In this document: piece after piece, positions 23,408 to 35,010 of the stretch
Position numbering within the stretch: the first letter of the stretch is position 1
Layout: the number at the start of each line of letters is the position of its first letter
Source of the DNA: Euryodendron excelsum
Taxonomy: Eukaryota; Streptophyta; Magnoliopsida; Ericales; Pentaphylacaceae
DNA: 64,000 bases
Reading direction: 5' to 3'
Assembly (NCBI GenBank): GCA_033060915.1
Contig: CM065397.1
Coordinates: 15,752,501 to 15,816,500 of the forward strand
Position numbers and translations under genes: made by a program
Notes under the pieces: model-generated
Told to the model about the DNA's origin: nothing
What the model saw: the letters and a program-made list of their open reading frames with translations, nothing else
The model's database searches: none

Positions 23408-24520
23408 TTAATAAGTATAAGATCTAGAAACCCTATACAATTTATGGCAATAAGGTCTAATGTGACCAAAAGCTCCACAATGATGACAAATAAGGTTAAA
23501 CTTTGAAGATTGAACAACCTTAGGATGTTTAGGCTTCACTTGAGCAATAGTGAACTTATAAGGTACATGCTTAGTCTCCCAACTAGGGTAATAAGGCTCA
23601 GATAGAACCCTTAACACCACAATGATGACAAGTAGAAACAAACCTATTAGGCTCGGTCTCAGCATTAGGCACAACACATGCATGTGTGGTGATGTTTTTC
23701 CTAGAAGTCACAACTTTGGCCTTTCAATTAGGACAATGAGGCCTAATATGCCCTTTATTTCCACAATAGTGGCATGAGGGAACAATATTAGCATGCCTAG
23801 CCTCATACGATATGGAAGACTTACCTTAAGCCTTCATAGAATTAGGCTTACTTCCCAGTTGGGCAGTTGTAGAATCCTTCTCTGTGTATCAAATACCAGT
23901 CTTGTCACAAGAACTTCCTTGCACGTTCTAAATTTTATTGATCTTCTTTAAGCTTGCATATTATTTCATAAAAGAGTGATGAGCATTAGCAAGTTTAGTT
24001 TTAAGCTTTTTGACCTTGTCCTCAAGAATTTTCCTAAACTCATCTTTATTATGACTCTCTTTCTCAAGAACATTGATCGTATCACTTAAAGTCACCCTCT
24101 GAGTACTCAACTGACTTATAAAGTTTGAGCTTCAACAAGTTCTTCGTTTAGTGCATTTTTCTCCTTTTCTAAAGTCCTCACATTTATAGTCAAACTAATT
24201 TTGACTTTTTCCAATTTGTAACTCTCTTGGAACAATTGGTCATAAGCTTGTTGAAGGTCTACAATCTCATCATCAATATTCTCATCACTCATTGAGTCAT
24301 TAGGATTTTGCTCAAAAGTCTCACTATGGTCAAGACAACTATTAGATTCAACATATATGCCATTAGATGTATGTGAAGATGTGTGAATATTCTTGTGCAT
24401 ATAAAGATTATCAGCACCACAATAAATAGGCTCTTCCATAAATGATGGTGAACTAACAATCAAGACACCAAGGACCTCACTCTTGGAAAATAAATTTTTA
24501 AGGAAAAAATAGTTTTTGAG
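23408..24520 (-). pseudogene. C3 gag remnant: coiled coil and three zinc knuckles
   Basis: Minus-strand frame from about 24480 to 24116 is acidic and then coiled-coil-like (KISLTINVRTLEKEKNALNE). After a stop it continues with NVLEKESHNKDEFRKILEDK (about 24075-24010). Downstream lie three C-x2-C-x4-H-type knuckles: CHYCGNKGHIRPHC (about 23773-23732), a broken CHHCGVKGSI (about 23628-23600) and CHHCGAFGHIRPYC (about 23488-23447). The RNA-binding knuckles and coiled coil fit the C-terminal half of a copia gag. The N-terminal capsid part is absent: coding begins almost directly after the primer site. Confidence 0.7.
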
Positions 24521-24526
24521 TGTCCT

Positions 24527-24540
24527 GCTCTGATACCAAT
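24527..24540 (-). other. C3 primer-binding site (initiator tRNA-Met type)
   Basis: The minus strand reads ATTGGTATCAGAGC immediately after the 5' LTR edge at 24541. This is the standard copia primer site and fixes the element's orientation. Confidence 0.88.
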
Positions 24541-25502
24541 TGAAAAATCTAGCCTTGTCTACAACTTTGCTAACGAACGAGTATTGATGCAATCCAATAA
24601 TGGATATAACTATGGCTATGTGCAATCACAATGGATGTCAATGATAAATAAGAAGATAAACCAATCACGCCATCGACACATGATATTTTGCCGTGAAAAC
24701 CCAAACCAGAAAAAAAAACCACGTGTCCACTTCTCCAGACAAATATTATGTACTAAAACAAATGTCAAATGGTTACAAGATCACGTACAACCCAATCCCC
24801 AATCGATTCCATGATCACTAGGTTGACTTGAACTTGTTTACCTCCTCAATACACCGTTACCGTGCTTGACCACTGTATAGATCCCCTTAGTATGGATTTC
24901 CCGTCTCGAACCTTCAAGACTTCAATCCTCTTCAATGATGATGAAAACAATTTGATGCTAAGAACCAATTGTGAGCTTCAAAGATGTTTAGAGAACTTCT
25001 TTATTGTGTATTTTGAAGAGCTGCTCATTTAATGAACTTAGAAAGGTGTGCCTCAATATATAGGTAGGTCAAAAAGCTTTGGGCGTACTTCCCTAAGTTA
25101 AAAATCTCGTGTGTCTCGTGGCTGCAAGGTCTTGTGAGATTCAATCTGCAAAAAGAGTTTCTCTGTTTCTTCCTGTGAGAGGTTGTGACATCCATCGAAG
25201 TCCTGCGAAGTGTCTGCTAGGGCAAAGACCCTCTATTCCTCTTCATGTGAAGTCCATCAAGGGCCCGTGAAGAACTTGGACAGAGACTCCTCTCTGTTTC
25301 TTCCATCGAAATCCAGTGAGGTCTACTGAGATCCTACGAAGAATAAAAACTACATTTCTATGTATCATCCAAGCATTGCTTAGCACAAGCTCAAATGAAT
25401 AGATGTTTAAAAACCTTCAAATGTTTGTGAAAGACTATCTAACATCCCCATATACAAAGAAATAAACAGGCCACGAAACTTAGCCAATTACATGATGTTA
25501 TA
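24541..25502 (-). repeat. C3 5' LTR
   Basis: 962 bp between the primer site and AATTACATGATGTTATA. Its last 717 bp match the split copy at 18576-21480. The intact ACTCCTCTCTG at about 25289 shows the pre-insertion site of solo LTR C2. Confidence 0.85.
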
Positions 25503-26277
25503 GTTCGAGCTGCTTAGTGATTTGTCTGAACTCCCACGGTCCGCTCAAGCGGTTTCCCTAGATTCTATCTAAACTTCAATTTTTCATCCCTTTGATGTAG
25601 CTCAACTTGTCTTCTAGAAAGAATCATTATGTTGGAATACTAATGAATCTGAGAATTTCTCCCTCTCTTACAAAATAGTCCAAATTTTCAATAGCGGATA
25701 TGGAGGGGGGAAATATAGTCCAAATTTTCAATAGCGGATATGGAGGGGGGAAATATAGCCAAATAAATTGTTTTCAATCTTGATAATCAAATTTTCTTTA
25801 TATTAGGCAGGATGAAAATTGTAGAGCTATTCATATTTTCTCTGAATTTGTGGCCTGTACTCTAACCCTAAAAAAAAAAAATAATCGGTTCGGCAATCCC
25901 AAAAACCATTTCACAGTTTCGCTCTTTGTGTTCTTCAACATATTTGAATAGCCTCAACCTCGTCCTGCTATCCTGTTGCTTCATCCCTCTCTAACAAACC
26001 TACTCCTCAAGTGAATATAAAATCTTTCCTTTTAACAAGTGTTAGAATAAAATAATAAAGTATATGATTTCTAGAACATCAATATACATAAATGCGAAAG
26101 CATACCCATTTGTGCTTGTGCCATTGTTCGTTGAAATCCAAAATAAAGGAGTCAATTTGCTATAATGGAGGCTAGGTCTTCCTCTTTGTCACCAACATTA
26201 TATGACGATTCTCAATGGAAAAACTATATGTTATTGGGAAGAGAGGGGACCTAACCATATATATAACTAATTACACT
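25503..26277. other. Unassigned spacer with a 40-bp perfect tandem duplication
   Basis: No gene or element end is recognised. A 40-bp unit (TAGTCCAAATTTTC...GGGGGGAAATA) occurs twice without change at 25675-25714 and 25715-25754, a recent local duplication. Confidence 0.6.
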
Positions 26278-26471
26278 CCACAAGTGTAATCATAATGCCC
26301 TATCTAGTGGATTGTTAGCATTAGCATAGGTTTAACTTGGCTTTATTAGTTAGATTTTGTCTCTAAACTGTGTAACCTTATTTTTTGATTCAAGTTCGAT
26401 AGCTGGGTAGAGATTTAGAGAGCTGGTTTATCCGTTAGTTACCCATCAGCTAGGTGTTCGAACGCTTGGCG

Positions 26472-27820
26472 TGATGTGATAATTTTATTACTCGTAAGCG
26501 CATGAATCGGATTGAAGTATAAGAATGTAAGTGCGAGATCAATCCCACAAGGACTTGTAAAATTTTAGAAAATAAATTAGAATAAATCTAGTTCACCCTA
26601 ACCTAGTTAAGAAATCTTGAGTTTGTTTAATTAATCTAACAATAGACAAAAATAACTAAATAACCAAATAAACAAGTAAACAATTAATCTCGACAATAAT
26701 AATAAAGAGATGAGAGATATCAAATTAAGATGACTAAGATTTTAGAATCCACACATGCATTATAATAACTTTTCACGTAATTCAAATTATTTTCCTAATT
26801 CGCTTTACAATAACATCGTAATCAAACTTGTTATTATGCAAAATATAACATTAAAATCACTTTAATAAATAAACTAATGTATACTCTTCCTAACCTTAAT
26901 GTTCAAGATAAAAAATTCATATGTATCCATTCAAAAATAAATCACATAAGAAATCCAATACTTGAAATTATACTAATAAATAACAGGGTTAATAATTAAT
27001 CGAACAATCTCAAATCATGAACAAAAGTCATATCCAAAATTATTGACTTTAATTCAGTCTAGGCAATAGTATTAAACAATCAAAACACGTGTTTGGGAAA
27101 TAAATATAAATCACATGTCCAGTCATTACAAAGCATGGAGTGTCATCATCAACCTTAGTATAAAAACTTAGCCACTCATGATTTTAATATCCATTGAAAG
27201 TAAGAAAAATAGAACATAAAACCTGGACATGTAAAAATAATAAGGCTTCAAAAACTTTGTGTTCCAAGTCTTTGTCTTCTTCTTCTTCTTCTTTCTTCTT
27301 TCTTCTTTCTTTTTTCTTGGCTTTTTCTCTTCTTTCTCGTTTTGGTGCGGCTCTCGGCTTGTGCGGCTGGAGACCCCCCTTCACTAAGGATTTGTTTTTC
27401 CCTTTTTATTCTTTCATTGGCTGCCCCCTTACCCTTGTCCGTATAGCTCTTAGGCTAGCTTTTTATTTTTTTATTTTATTTTATTTTATTTTATTCAGTT
27501 CCTTGTTTTTCATTGGTTCCTGTTGTTGTCCACGCTACACCCATGCACATATATACATACTATATATATCTATGAATATATATCTCTTTGCTTTTCTTTA
27601 AATGGCTTCCTACAATTGCTGAAGGATTTTCCTTCTAGTCTCCTTGCTTGAATAGAATTATTGAAACATTTGATTCTCTAAACACTTGTTTCCTATTTTT
27701 GCTAGGATTCTTCCTTTTTGCTATTGTAGACAAATCTGCAATAAAAAAAATATAAATAAATAAATAATAACTAAATAAAATAATTAAAGGGTAAAAACAT
27801 ATAAATTATGTGACTTATCA
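26472..27820 (-). repeat. G2 3' LTR
   Basis: On the minus strand it begins TGATAAGTCACATAATTT and ends ATTATCACATCA. It matches 37962-39328 throughout, with scattered substitutions and a ~30-bp insertion in the other copy near 38864. A CTT-rich tract lies at 27277-27320 and a TTTTA run at 27468-27500. Confidence 0.92.
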
Positions 27821-27834
27821 CACCCCCCAACTTA
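27821..27834 (-). other. G2 polypurine tract
   Basis: The minus strand reads AAGTTGGGGGGTG directly before the LTR start TGATAAGTCAC. This is the same tract type as in G1. Confidence 0.85.
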
Positions 27835-29790
27835 AATTGCGCTTGTCCTCAAGCAAACCGATATTAAAAATAGAAAAACTAAAAGACAACTAAACTATTT
27901 TACTAACTAATCTACTTTCAATGGAAATCTCGATTGCATTTAGTATATGCAATAAGCTTTTTAAATCCTTAGGTTCCCCTTAGTGGACGAGTGAAGTCTT
28001 GTGAGGGTTTGCAGTGAATATACCCACAAAATTCATGAATTCCTTTCATCAAAATCAATAATAATTCTTCCATTCAAATGCCATGAGTTTAAGTAAAGTC
28101 ATAAAATTTATTACATCAACAAGAGTAGAATCAAAGTTCAAAACACTAGCAACTATCAAAAATACCTCAAAAGCTTGTTTGAAAAAAACTGCCCATTTAG
28201 AGATGACTACAATTTTCAAAGTTCACTTGACTCAAATTCTATCAGAAGTATGCTTTGACTCAAATCTCATAAGATATTGCACTCAACAAATAAATCACTC
28301 CGAATTAGGTACATATAAATACACTCTTATGTATACTAGCAGAATTAATATAAGTCAAAAGCAAACATCTCGCATACGTCCTTTTGAAAAACACTATTAG
28401 AAAAAGAATATTTCAATTCCATGAAAGGAATGCCAAATACTGAGATATAAATAATAAATATCACATAATCACTTCAATGAATACACGCGTATTGAGAATA
28501 TACCAACATCTAAGATCAAGTAGGACTTTATTTAGGTTGTAATGCAAAGGTTATGAAGAAACAAAAGTTATGAAGAAAAAGGTAAAGATCAAGCAATGTA
28601 TATACGAATGATTGGGATTCCAACAAAAGAACATAGGGCACTTTTGCATTCTACTCATTTCTTTTTTCTTCTATTTTTCCACTATTGGTTTTCTTTTTCT
28701 TTTGTTTTTTTTTTCTAGTGCTATTTTTTTCTCTTCTTTTTTTTCTTTTTTTCCTTTTTTTCCTTTTTTGCATTTTTGAAAAAATAGAATGGCCCTTCAA
28801 CATAATATATGCCAACATATCCCCAAACATATAGGTTATGAGGTTTAACAAAGAAAGGCTAAATAAGGCTTAACTTGGCTTCTAAAAAGTAAGGATACAT
28901 GAATAAATGAAGGCTCAAAAAGACAAAGATGGCCTAAGATCATCTCTCAAAAGTTGGCATACTCTTTTAACTTGCATAAATTCAAAGAAGTCATAATGTG
29001 ATAACAGTGTACCATTTCTCAGCATTCAACCAAAATGAATGAATTAAAGGGACTAACAACAAAATTATGTGCTTTGAACAAAATTGAAGGTAAATGTATA
29101 ATATCCCTCCAAATAAAGAATGGCTCAATCCTCACTTGGGCATTCAGTCTCCACATTGTTTTTCTTCAAGAAATATAAATCAAGGTCACTTATCCGTTGC
29201 AAATCAAATCTATTGGGCTTTTTATAGGTGTACCAGTATAAATGCAATGAGATACTTTAATAAGAGATAGTATAATAAACTTCAATTCAGTACTCAACTC
29301 AAAGCAATAAATGTCATAACTAAACTCATGGCTCAATGGCGTCGAATGAACGAACATTATTCACTTTAATGGTAGAAATTTTTTTTTTTTTTTTACCTAC
29401 TAATTCCACCCCCCAACTTAAATTAGAAATTGTACTTAATGTTTGCAAAAGAATAATCATAGACAATGAAAAAAGAAAGAGATAGCACCTGGGAAGCAGA
29501 ATCCACAGTGTAGGCACATTTACTTCACCTTAAACTTCAATTCCATCATAGAGTAGAAGACAAAACAAGTGTAGATTTTTCCAATAAAATAAATATGAAA
29601 CATAAAAGACTAGAATTCTATCATGATGAGAACAATAAGACAAACCACTAGTGTTGTTCAAAATATTCAAAATATGCTCATTAGGTGGGATCCAATCATA
29701 ATCTTGGAACATAAGGAGGAACCTATACTCCTCTAGATCAAAAGCCCATAGCGTGGCGTAGTATACTTGCATAATAGAATTTAAACATTT
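27835..29790 (-). other. G2 3' noncoding region
   Basis: AT-rich, with no recognisable pol domain on either strand. It contains pyrimidine-rich tracts at 28650-28770 and an A/T run at 29380-29395. A second AACTTAAATT box with six Cs lies at 29409-29425, resembling the tract at 27821 and possibly an older polypurine tract copy. Pol was apparently lost between the linker (29791) and this region. Confidence 0.55.
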
Positions 29791-30293
29791 TTATGGTTCT
29801 CTTAAAGTTTTTTCATTATCCTCTAGATGGATTCTGTGCATGACTATGGAAGAACTACTTCTTTTAATCTCATTAAGAGAACAATCTATAGCTTCCTTCT
29901 GCTTTTTAAGGATATTCAATAATTCTTCTTCATGAGACTCATGTAAATTAGATGTAGAAATGATTGGAAGTGTCTCTAAAGGATCAAGAAAATTATAGTT
30001 CAGAGTGTCCAGTAAGCATTGCGATTCTAATGTGAGTAATACCTCCACAGATGAGTTTGGTGGTGCAGAAGTAAGTGAAAGGGACATTACTTTACGTTGC
30101 CATTTATTTATATCTAGCACGAGAGTTGAATCTAATAAAGCATTAACTTGATCAATAGATTCATCAGTATCAAAATTATCTCCAAAATGAGCTAGGCAAG
30201 CCTCTAAAGGATCTTTATAACTATTTTGAATAAATGTCTCATGCACAAGATTATCAATCATACATATTGTTCCTCTCTCTTCTTCATCTGGTG
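29791..30293 (-). pseudogene. G2 polyprotein fragment, PR-RT linker
   Basis: The minus-strand frame reads an acidic linker (EACLAHFGDNFDTDESIDQVNAL), then HESHEEELLNILKKQKEAID, then HRIHLEDNEKTLREP and a stop. In Athila-type polyproteins the RT domain starts right after this motif; here it is gone. The fragment is continuous with 35206-35323 across the Tat solo LTR. Confidence 0.8.
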
Positions 30294-31299
30294 TGTCGCA
30301 CTCAGATTTTTCGCACTCGAGGAATACACACACAAGCGGAAAAAACATTGTACTCTCTAGTTAATACTCACCCTCCTAGAAGAATGAGTGCAACTAAGTT
30401 TGAATTGAAAATTGATTTGAATAAAGGGCTTTTGGAAAAAGATTCGGAGTCGCCACCTAACTTGATTAAGGTGAGTTAGGTCACCTAAAAACTAAGCATA
30501 ATCCGAAGACTACACTTAGGGTTTTTGGAAAAAGGTTTTGGAAAATACCACCTCAAGAGTAGGTTTTTAAGAAAACAGGTTGTTTGGCAACCTTTGGAAA
30601 AACATTTAGCCCTTTTTGAAAAATAACTCATTTTGGTCTTTGAAAACATTGATCTAGGTTCGGAGGTTGGTTACGTGTAGGGAAGACGCACTAAGCCATC
30701 ACCCTACCCCGCCCTTTCGGTACCTACATGTCAATCTACCCTAGATTCACCTATGAGAGTCTTTAACTAACTAATGTTCAATCCTATCCACTTTGAAAAA
30801 CAATGTTTGAAAAGAAAATAACATGATGCATGATATGCATGTGCAAGAAAAGAGATTTGGAAATAGATTTGAAAACAGTTTGATTTGATTTGGAAAGAAA
30901 GAGATAGAAGCTTGAATTTGAAGATTGAAATTGAAGATTGAAAATAGAAATAGATCATAGAATTGGAAATTTGAAGAAAATTGTAGCAATGGAGATTGGA
31001 AAGAAATTGTAGAAATAGAATTTTGAAAAATGTTATGGAATTGGAAATTTGAAAAATGTGGAGACCGCACACATGAGGGCTGCCTACATATCCCTTTGGA
31101 GGAATCAGGTCAGTCGTAGTTCAGACAAGAGTCCGATTGAAAAGAGATTGAATTGGAATTTAGAATAGAAAATTGGAATTTGGAAAGATTGGACTTTGAT
31201 TTGGAAAGATAGATTTGGACTTGTTTTGGAAAGACGAAGGTTTAGGAAATCTAGACTTAGGAAAGATAGAGTTTAGGAAAGACTTGAGGTTTAAGGAAG

Positions 31300-32100
31300 G
31301 TTTGACTTGAATGTTAGATTTGGAAAGATCTTGGAAGATTTGGAAACTTGGAATTTAGGAAAGATTTGGACTAGGAAAGTTTCGAATTAGGAAAGTGTCA
31401 TTTTAGGAAAGTTTCAGAATTAGGAAAGTTTTCAAATTAGGAAAGTTTCGAAATTAGGAAAGTTTTGAATTTGGAATGTTTCAACTTAGAAAAGTTTTAG
31501 GCTTATGAAAGTTTTGAAATCAAAAAAGTTTCGTTTTAAGAAGGGTTTTGAAATAAGAAAATGTTGAATTTAGAAATGTTTTGAATTAGGAAAGTTTAGT
31601 TTAAGAAATGTTTAGAATTTGGAAAGTTTAGAATTTTAGAAAGATTTTAAATTAGGAAAGATTTTAGAAAAGGTTTGAATCAAGAAAGTTTCAACTTAGA
31701 AAAGTTTTGAATTAGGAAAATTTCAACTTAGGAAAGTTTTGAAGTTGGATTGTTTAGAAAACAAGGAAGTTTTGAAAATAAAAAAGTTTTGCGTTTAGAA
31801 AGTTTTGAAATTTAGAAAGTTTAAGATTTTGAAAGTTTTAGAGTTTGAATTTTAGAAAAATCTTGAGATTAGGAAATGTTTGAGTTTTAGAAAGATTTGA
31901 AAACTTAGATTTGGAAAGTCAAGATTTGAAAAGGGGTAGAATTAGGAAAGGGTTGAATGAGGAAAGATGTGGAAGTTTCATGTTTAAAAAAAGATTTGAA
32001 AGTTTTAGGAAGCTTATGGTTTAGGAAAGTAGTAAATTAGGAAGGAGTTGAATTAGGAAAGATTTGGATAAGGAAGGGATTGGATTTTGTTTCTAAAAGG
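31300..32100 (-). repeat. Degenerate GGAAAGTTT array inside the Tat LTR
   Basis: Dozens of imperfect units of the type (A/T)TAGGAAAGTTT(C/T)GAA follow each other, spaced about 15-20 bases. The plus strand is A/G-rich. A homologous array lies at 49800-50450 in the other LTR. It is low-complexity sequence that has kept a period. Confidence 0.75.
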
Positions 32101-33720
32101 GAAGGTTTGATTTTGTTTTCAAAAATGGAGGATAGGATCTAGTTTCCTAAACGGGGAGATTGGATTTGGTTTCCTAGAGGGAAGATAGGGTTTGGTTTCC
32201 TAAAGGAAAGATGGGATTTGGTTTCCTAAAGGGAAAATTAGAGTTGACAAGGATTTGGAAAGGGAGGTTTTGGAAACCCTAGATTCGGAAAACTATAGTT
32301 TTGACGTAGAAAATAGGTTTTGGGAAATATGTATAGTTTTGATGTAAAAAAGAGGGTTTTAGAAACCTAGGTTTTAAGGCAAATTTGAAAATCATGTTTT
32401 TGGAAAGAAATTAGGGTTTCCTAATTGTGGGTTCTAGGGCTTGACTTGGGCACCAAGAAGAAGGATTTTTGGAAAGCGCATTTTTGAAAACACGTTTTTG
32501 GAAGGAAATCCTAGAGAGGAGTTTCTAGAAGGAAGATTTTGGAAAGAGAGTTTTTTGGAAAGATTTTTGGAAAAAGATTATTGGAGAGAGTTTTTAGGAA
32601 AGTGAATTTTGGTAGAAAATTGTTGGAGAGGGTTTTTAGGAAAGTGAATTTAGGGAGTGTTTTTAGAAAGTAGATTTTGGGGAGTGGATTTTGGAAGGAG
32701 TTGAGAAAGGGAATTTTGAAAAATAGATTTTTGGAGGGAATTTTTGAAAACAACTTTGGAAATGAGAGTTTTAGGAAAGTATGTTGAAAAAGAAGATTTT
32801 TAGGAAGAGATTTTTGAAGAGAGAGTTTTTGAAAGGTGTAAAAACATCTCACTTTCCTAAAGCAATTCTGACCATAAGAGGGCTAGAACCACTTTAAGAA
32901 AGCGGTTTTGAAAACAACAAGATTTGAAAATATGGACCTTATTGGTCACTTTGAATGTAACACTTTCTTAAAGCAACCCTAGCCATGGAAAAGCTAGAAT
33001 CACCATAGGATTGTGATTTTGAAGCAAGTTTTTGAAAAGGGAATTTTGATGCAATTTTGGAAACAAGTTTGAAAACGATTTTGAAAACGAGTTTGAAAAT
33101 GACTTTTGGAAGATGCATGATCACGATATGCACAATGCAATTTTGGGGTCGTGAACATAAGGTTAAGGCTTCACCACATAATCAAGGGGGCCGAACCCAC
33201 GTGGTCTCCGGTTAGCCTAAAGGAAAGCCCCCGACACGGTGACCCTCCGATAGTCTAATCCTACACATGGACCGGGAGTCCCCTTGTTTCAAACATGCAA
33301 AGAAAGGGGGGGAAAGAGATGGGAGATTAAAATAGAGAAAACCCAAGTGGGTTAGGAGAGAGAAGAGAGAGGGGGGAAGTGCGGAAATTTAAAGAGAAAG
33401 ACTACCGTATGTCTTGTTTATTTTGCACGCCTTGCTTGTCTTCGGTCTTCGGTCTTCGTCTTGATCTTTGTCTTCAATCTTCAAGAGTTGTCTTTGAACT
33501 TTAGATTGCAGCTCTTCAAGTCTTCAAAGGAGGGTTGAAGGCTAGTACATGAGTGTATGGGGTTGTGTATGAGTGTATAGGAGGCTAGTGTTTAGTGTAT
33601 GGTGGCAAGGGTTTAGAAAACCTAAGGAGCTAGGGTTTAGGGAGTGTTCGAGCTCTGTATATCGAATTATATGATTTTTAGACTGAGTTTGTGGACCCCT
33701 TTCACGTTGGAGGAGGGTCT

Positions 33721-33730
33721 GTATTTATAG
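33721..33730 (-). promoter_or_regulatory. TATA box of the Tat LTR
   Basis: The minus strand reads CTATAAATAC. The same box occurs at 52163-52172 in the other LTR. It lies downstream, in element orientation, of a cluster of GGCGCC palindromes, as expected of a core promoter. Confidence 0.6.
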
Positions 33731-33756
33731 AGAGAGGAATGCACTAGCGCTTGTTG

Positions 33757-33843
33757 CAGTGGCGCCAAGCCAAACTTTACACTGGCGCCACTAGGAGTGG
33801 CGCCAGGCCATTTTTTGGCTTGGCGCCACTACTAGTGGTGCCA
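33757..33843 (-). promoter_or_regulatory. GGCGCC hairpin cluster, proximal promoter of the Tat LTR
   Basis: A perfect 11-bp inverted repeat CTGGCGCCACT-AGG-AGTGGCGCCAG lies at 33782-33806. A second, TGGCGCCACT-ACT-AGTGGTGCCA, lies at 33821-33843 with one mismatch. A further GTGGCGCC precedes them. The cluster is 30-110 bp upstream of the TATA box in element orientation. It is conserved at 52194-52275. TTGGCGCC resembles E2F-type sites; that role is inference. Confidence 0.6.
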
Positions 33844-34069
33844 TCTATTTAAGAAATGTTTAAGGTCGGCAAGCAACGTATCTTTGACTAGATTTAGGCA
33901 CCTGTACTAGTGACTACCATGCAATTTTTAGCCTAGCTTCACTAGGAGTGACTCTGGAAAGTCCGGGAATGATTTGAAAAGGCCAGGAATGACCCGAAAG
34001 GCCGGAAAAGAGCAGGAACACTTAGAATAGTGTCTCAGAGGTATTTGACTTGAAAAATGAGGATAGGAT

Positions 34070-34600
34070 GTGACGGAAGGGTTGATTGGGTCTTTAGAGG
34101 CAAAACGGTCAATCGGATCGGGAAGCTGCCGGGACAGACTCGGACTGTCCCGAAAGAAGACTTGGGATTTGGAAACATTATTTAGAATGTTCCCAAAGGT
34201 TGCCGATTTGATACCCAGAGCCGGTGTGATAAAAAAAGGCGACCGGCTCTCTAGGGGCAAAACGATCATTTCGCATCGGATTTACCGGAACTGACTCGGA
34301 ATGATCCGAAAATCTAAAGAAAGGTTGAGAGTACTATAAAAATCATTCTCGGGAGATTACCGGTTTGATACCTAGAGCCGGTGTGGTCGGAAAAGGAGAC
34401 CGGCTCGCTAGGGGCAAAACGGTCATTTTGTACCGGATTGGCCGGAACTGACTCGGAATGGTTCGGGAAGATAGAAAAAGGTTAAGGATACTATAAGAAG
34501 TAATCTCACAAGGTTATCGGTTTGATACCCAGAGCCGGTGTGGTTCCCGGGGCGTTCGAATGCCTAGGGGCAAAATGGTCATCTTGATCGGAAAGTCTCA
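34070..34600 (-). repeat. 157-bp tandem array in the Tat solo LTR
   Basis: The marker AGAGCCGGTGTG recurs at about 34218, 34375 and 34532, a 157-bp period, with a weaker first unit from about 34070. Units share GGGGCAAAACGGTCAT, ACTGACTCGGAATG and ACTATAA segments. The homologous LTR at 52500-52870 has one unit fewer. Confidence 0.8.
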
Positions 34601-34808
34601 AAAAAGGCCCAAGGGGCAGTTTGGTCATTTTTCATCGAAGTGGGCTAGCCAGCACTAGTGTTGACCTGGGTTTTGAGTGTTTCCGCCACTCTGATGGCGG
34701 TCGTCATGACACAGGGGTTTGTTGGTAATTCCCTATGTCGACCTGTTTGCGAGTATTTCCGTGACTCTAACGGTTGTGATGTTTGCGAGTATTTCTGCTA
34801 CTCAGACC

Positions 34809-35010
34809 GTCTTGAGGAATAAACAATCTCGAGAGAGGAATTGGAAAGGAAACTTACCGTCTTCAGAAAGACGTGCTTGATTTGCAACTGTCTTGAGGAA
34901 TAAACTATCTCGAGAGAGGGATTGGAAAGGGGACTTACCATCTTCGAAATGACGTGCCTAATTTGGAACCGTCTCGAGGAATAAAATATCTCGAGAGAGG
35001 GATTGGAATT
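34809..35010 (-). repeat. 81-bp tandem array in the Tat solo LTR (about 2.5 units)
   Basis: Units start with GTCTTGAGGAATAAAC or GTCTCGAGGAATAAA at 34809, 34890 and 34971. The same array has about 6.5 units in the LTR at 53084-53595. Confidence 0.85.

Larger units (their letters stand above)
18576..25502 (-). mobile_element. Internally deleted Ty1/copia element C3 (non-autonomous)
   Basis: A minus-strand element: 5' LTR at 24541-25502, tRNA-Met primer site at 24527-24540, a shortened gag, a spacer, a polypurine tract at 21481-21496 and a 3' LTR at 18576-21480. The 3' LTR lacks about its last 245 bp (in element orientation), where it abuts the end of the G1 LTR at about 18560-18576, and is interrupted by solo LTR C2. 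No protease, integrase, RT or RNase H is seen in the 3 kb internal region, so it depended on helper enzymes. Confidence 0.8.

Noticed and set aside
27184..27601. ORFs in the G2 LTRs (27184-27601 and 38716-39138)
   Set aside because: They follow CTT/GAA repeats within the LTR and are not conserved as proteins between the two LTR copies.
32511..32852. Leucine/phenylalanine/lysine-rich minus-strand ORFs in the Tat LTRs
   Set aside because: Products of the degenerate GGAAAG array; frames differ between the two LTR copies.
33753..33806. TGGCGCC in the Tat promoter as a tRNA-Asp primer site
   Set aside because: It lies inside the LTR, not next to its edge, and is part of a symmetrical hairpin; the resemblance is limited to seven bases.
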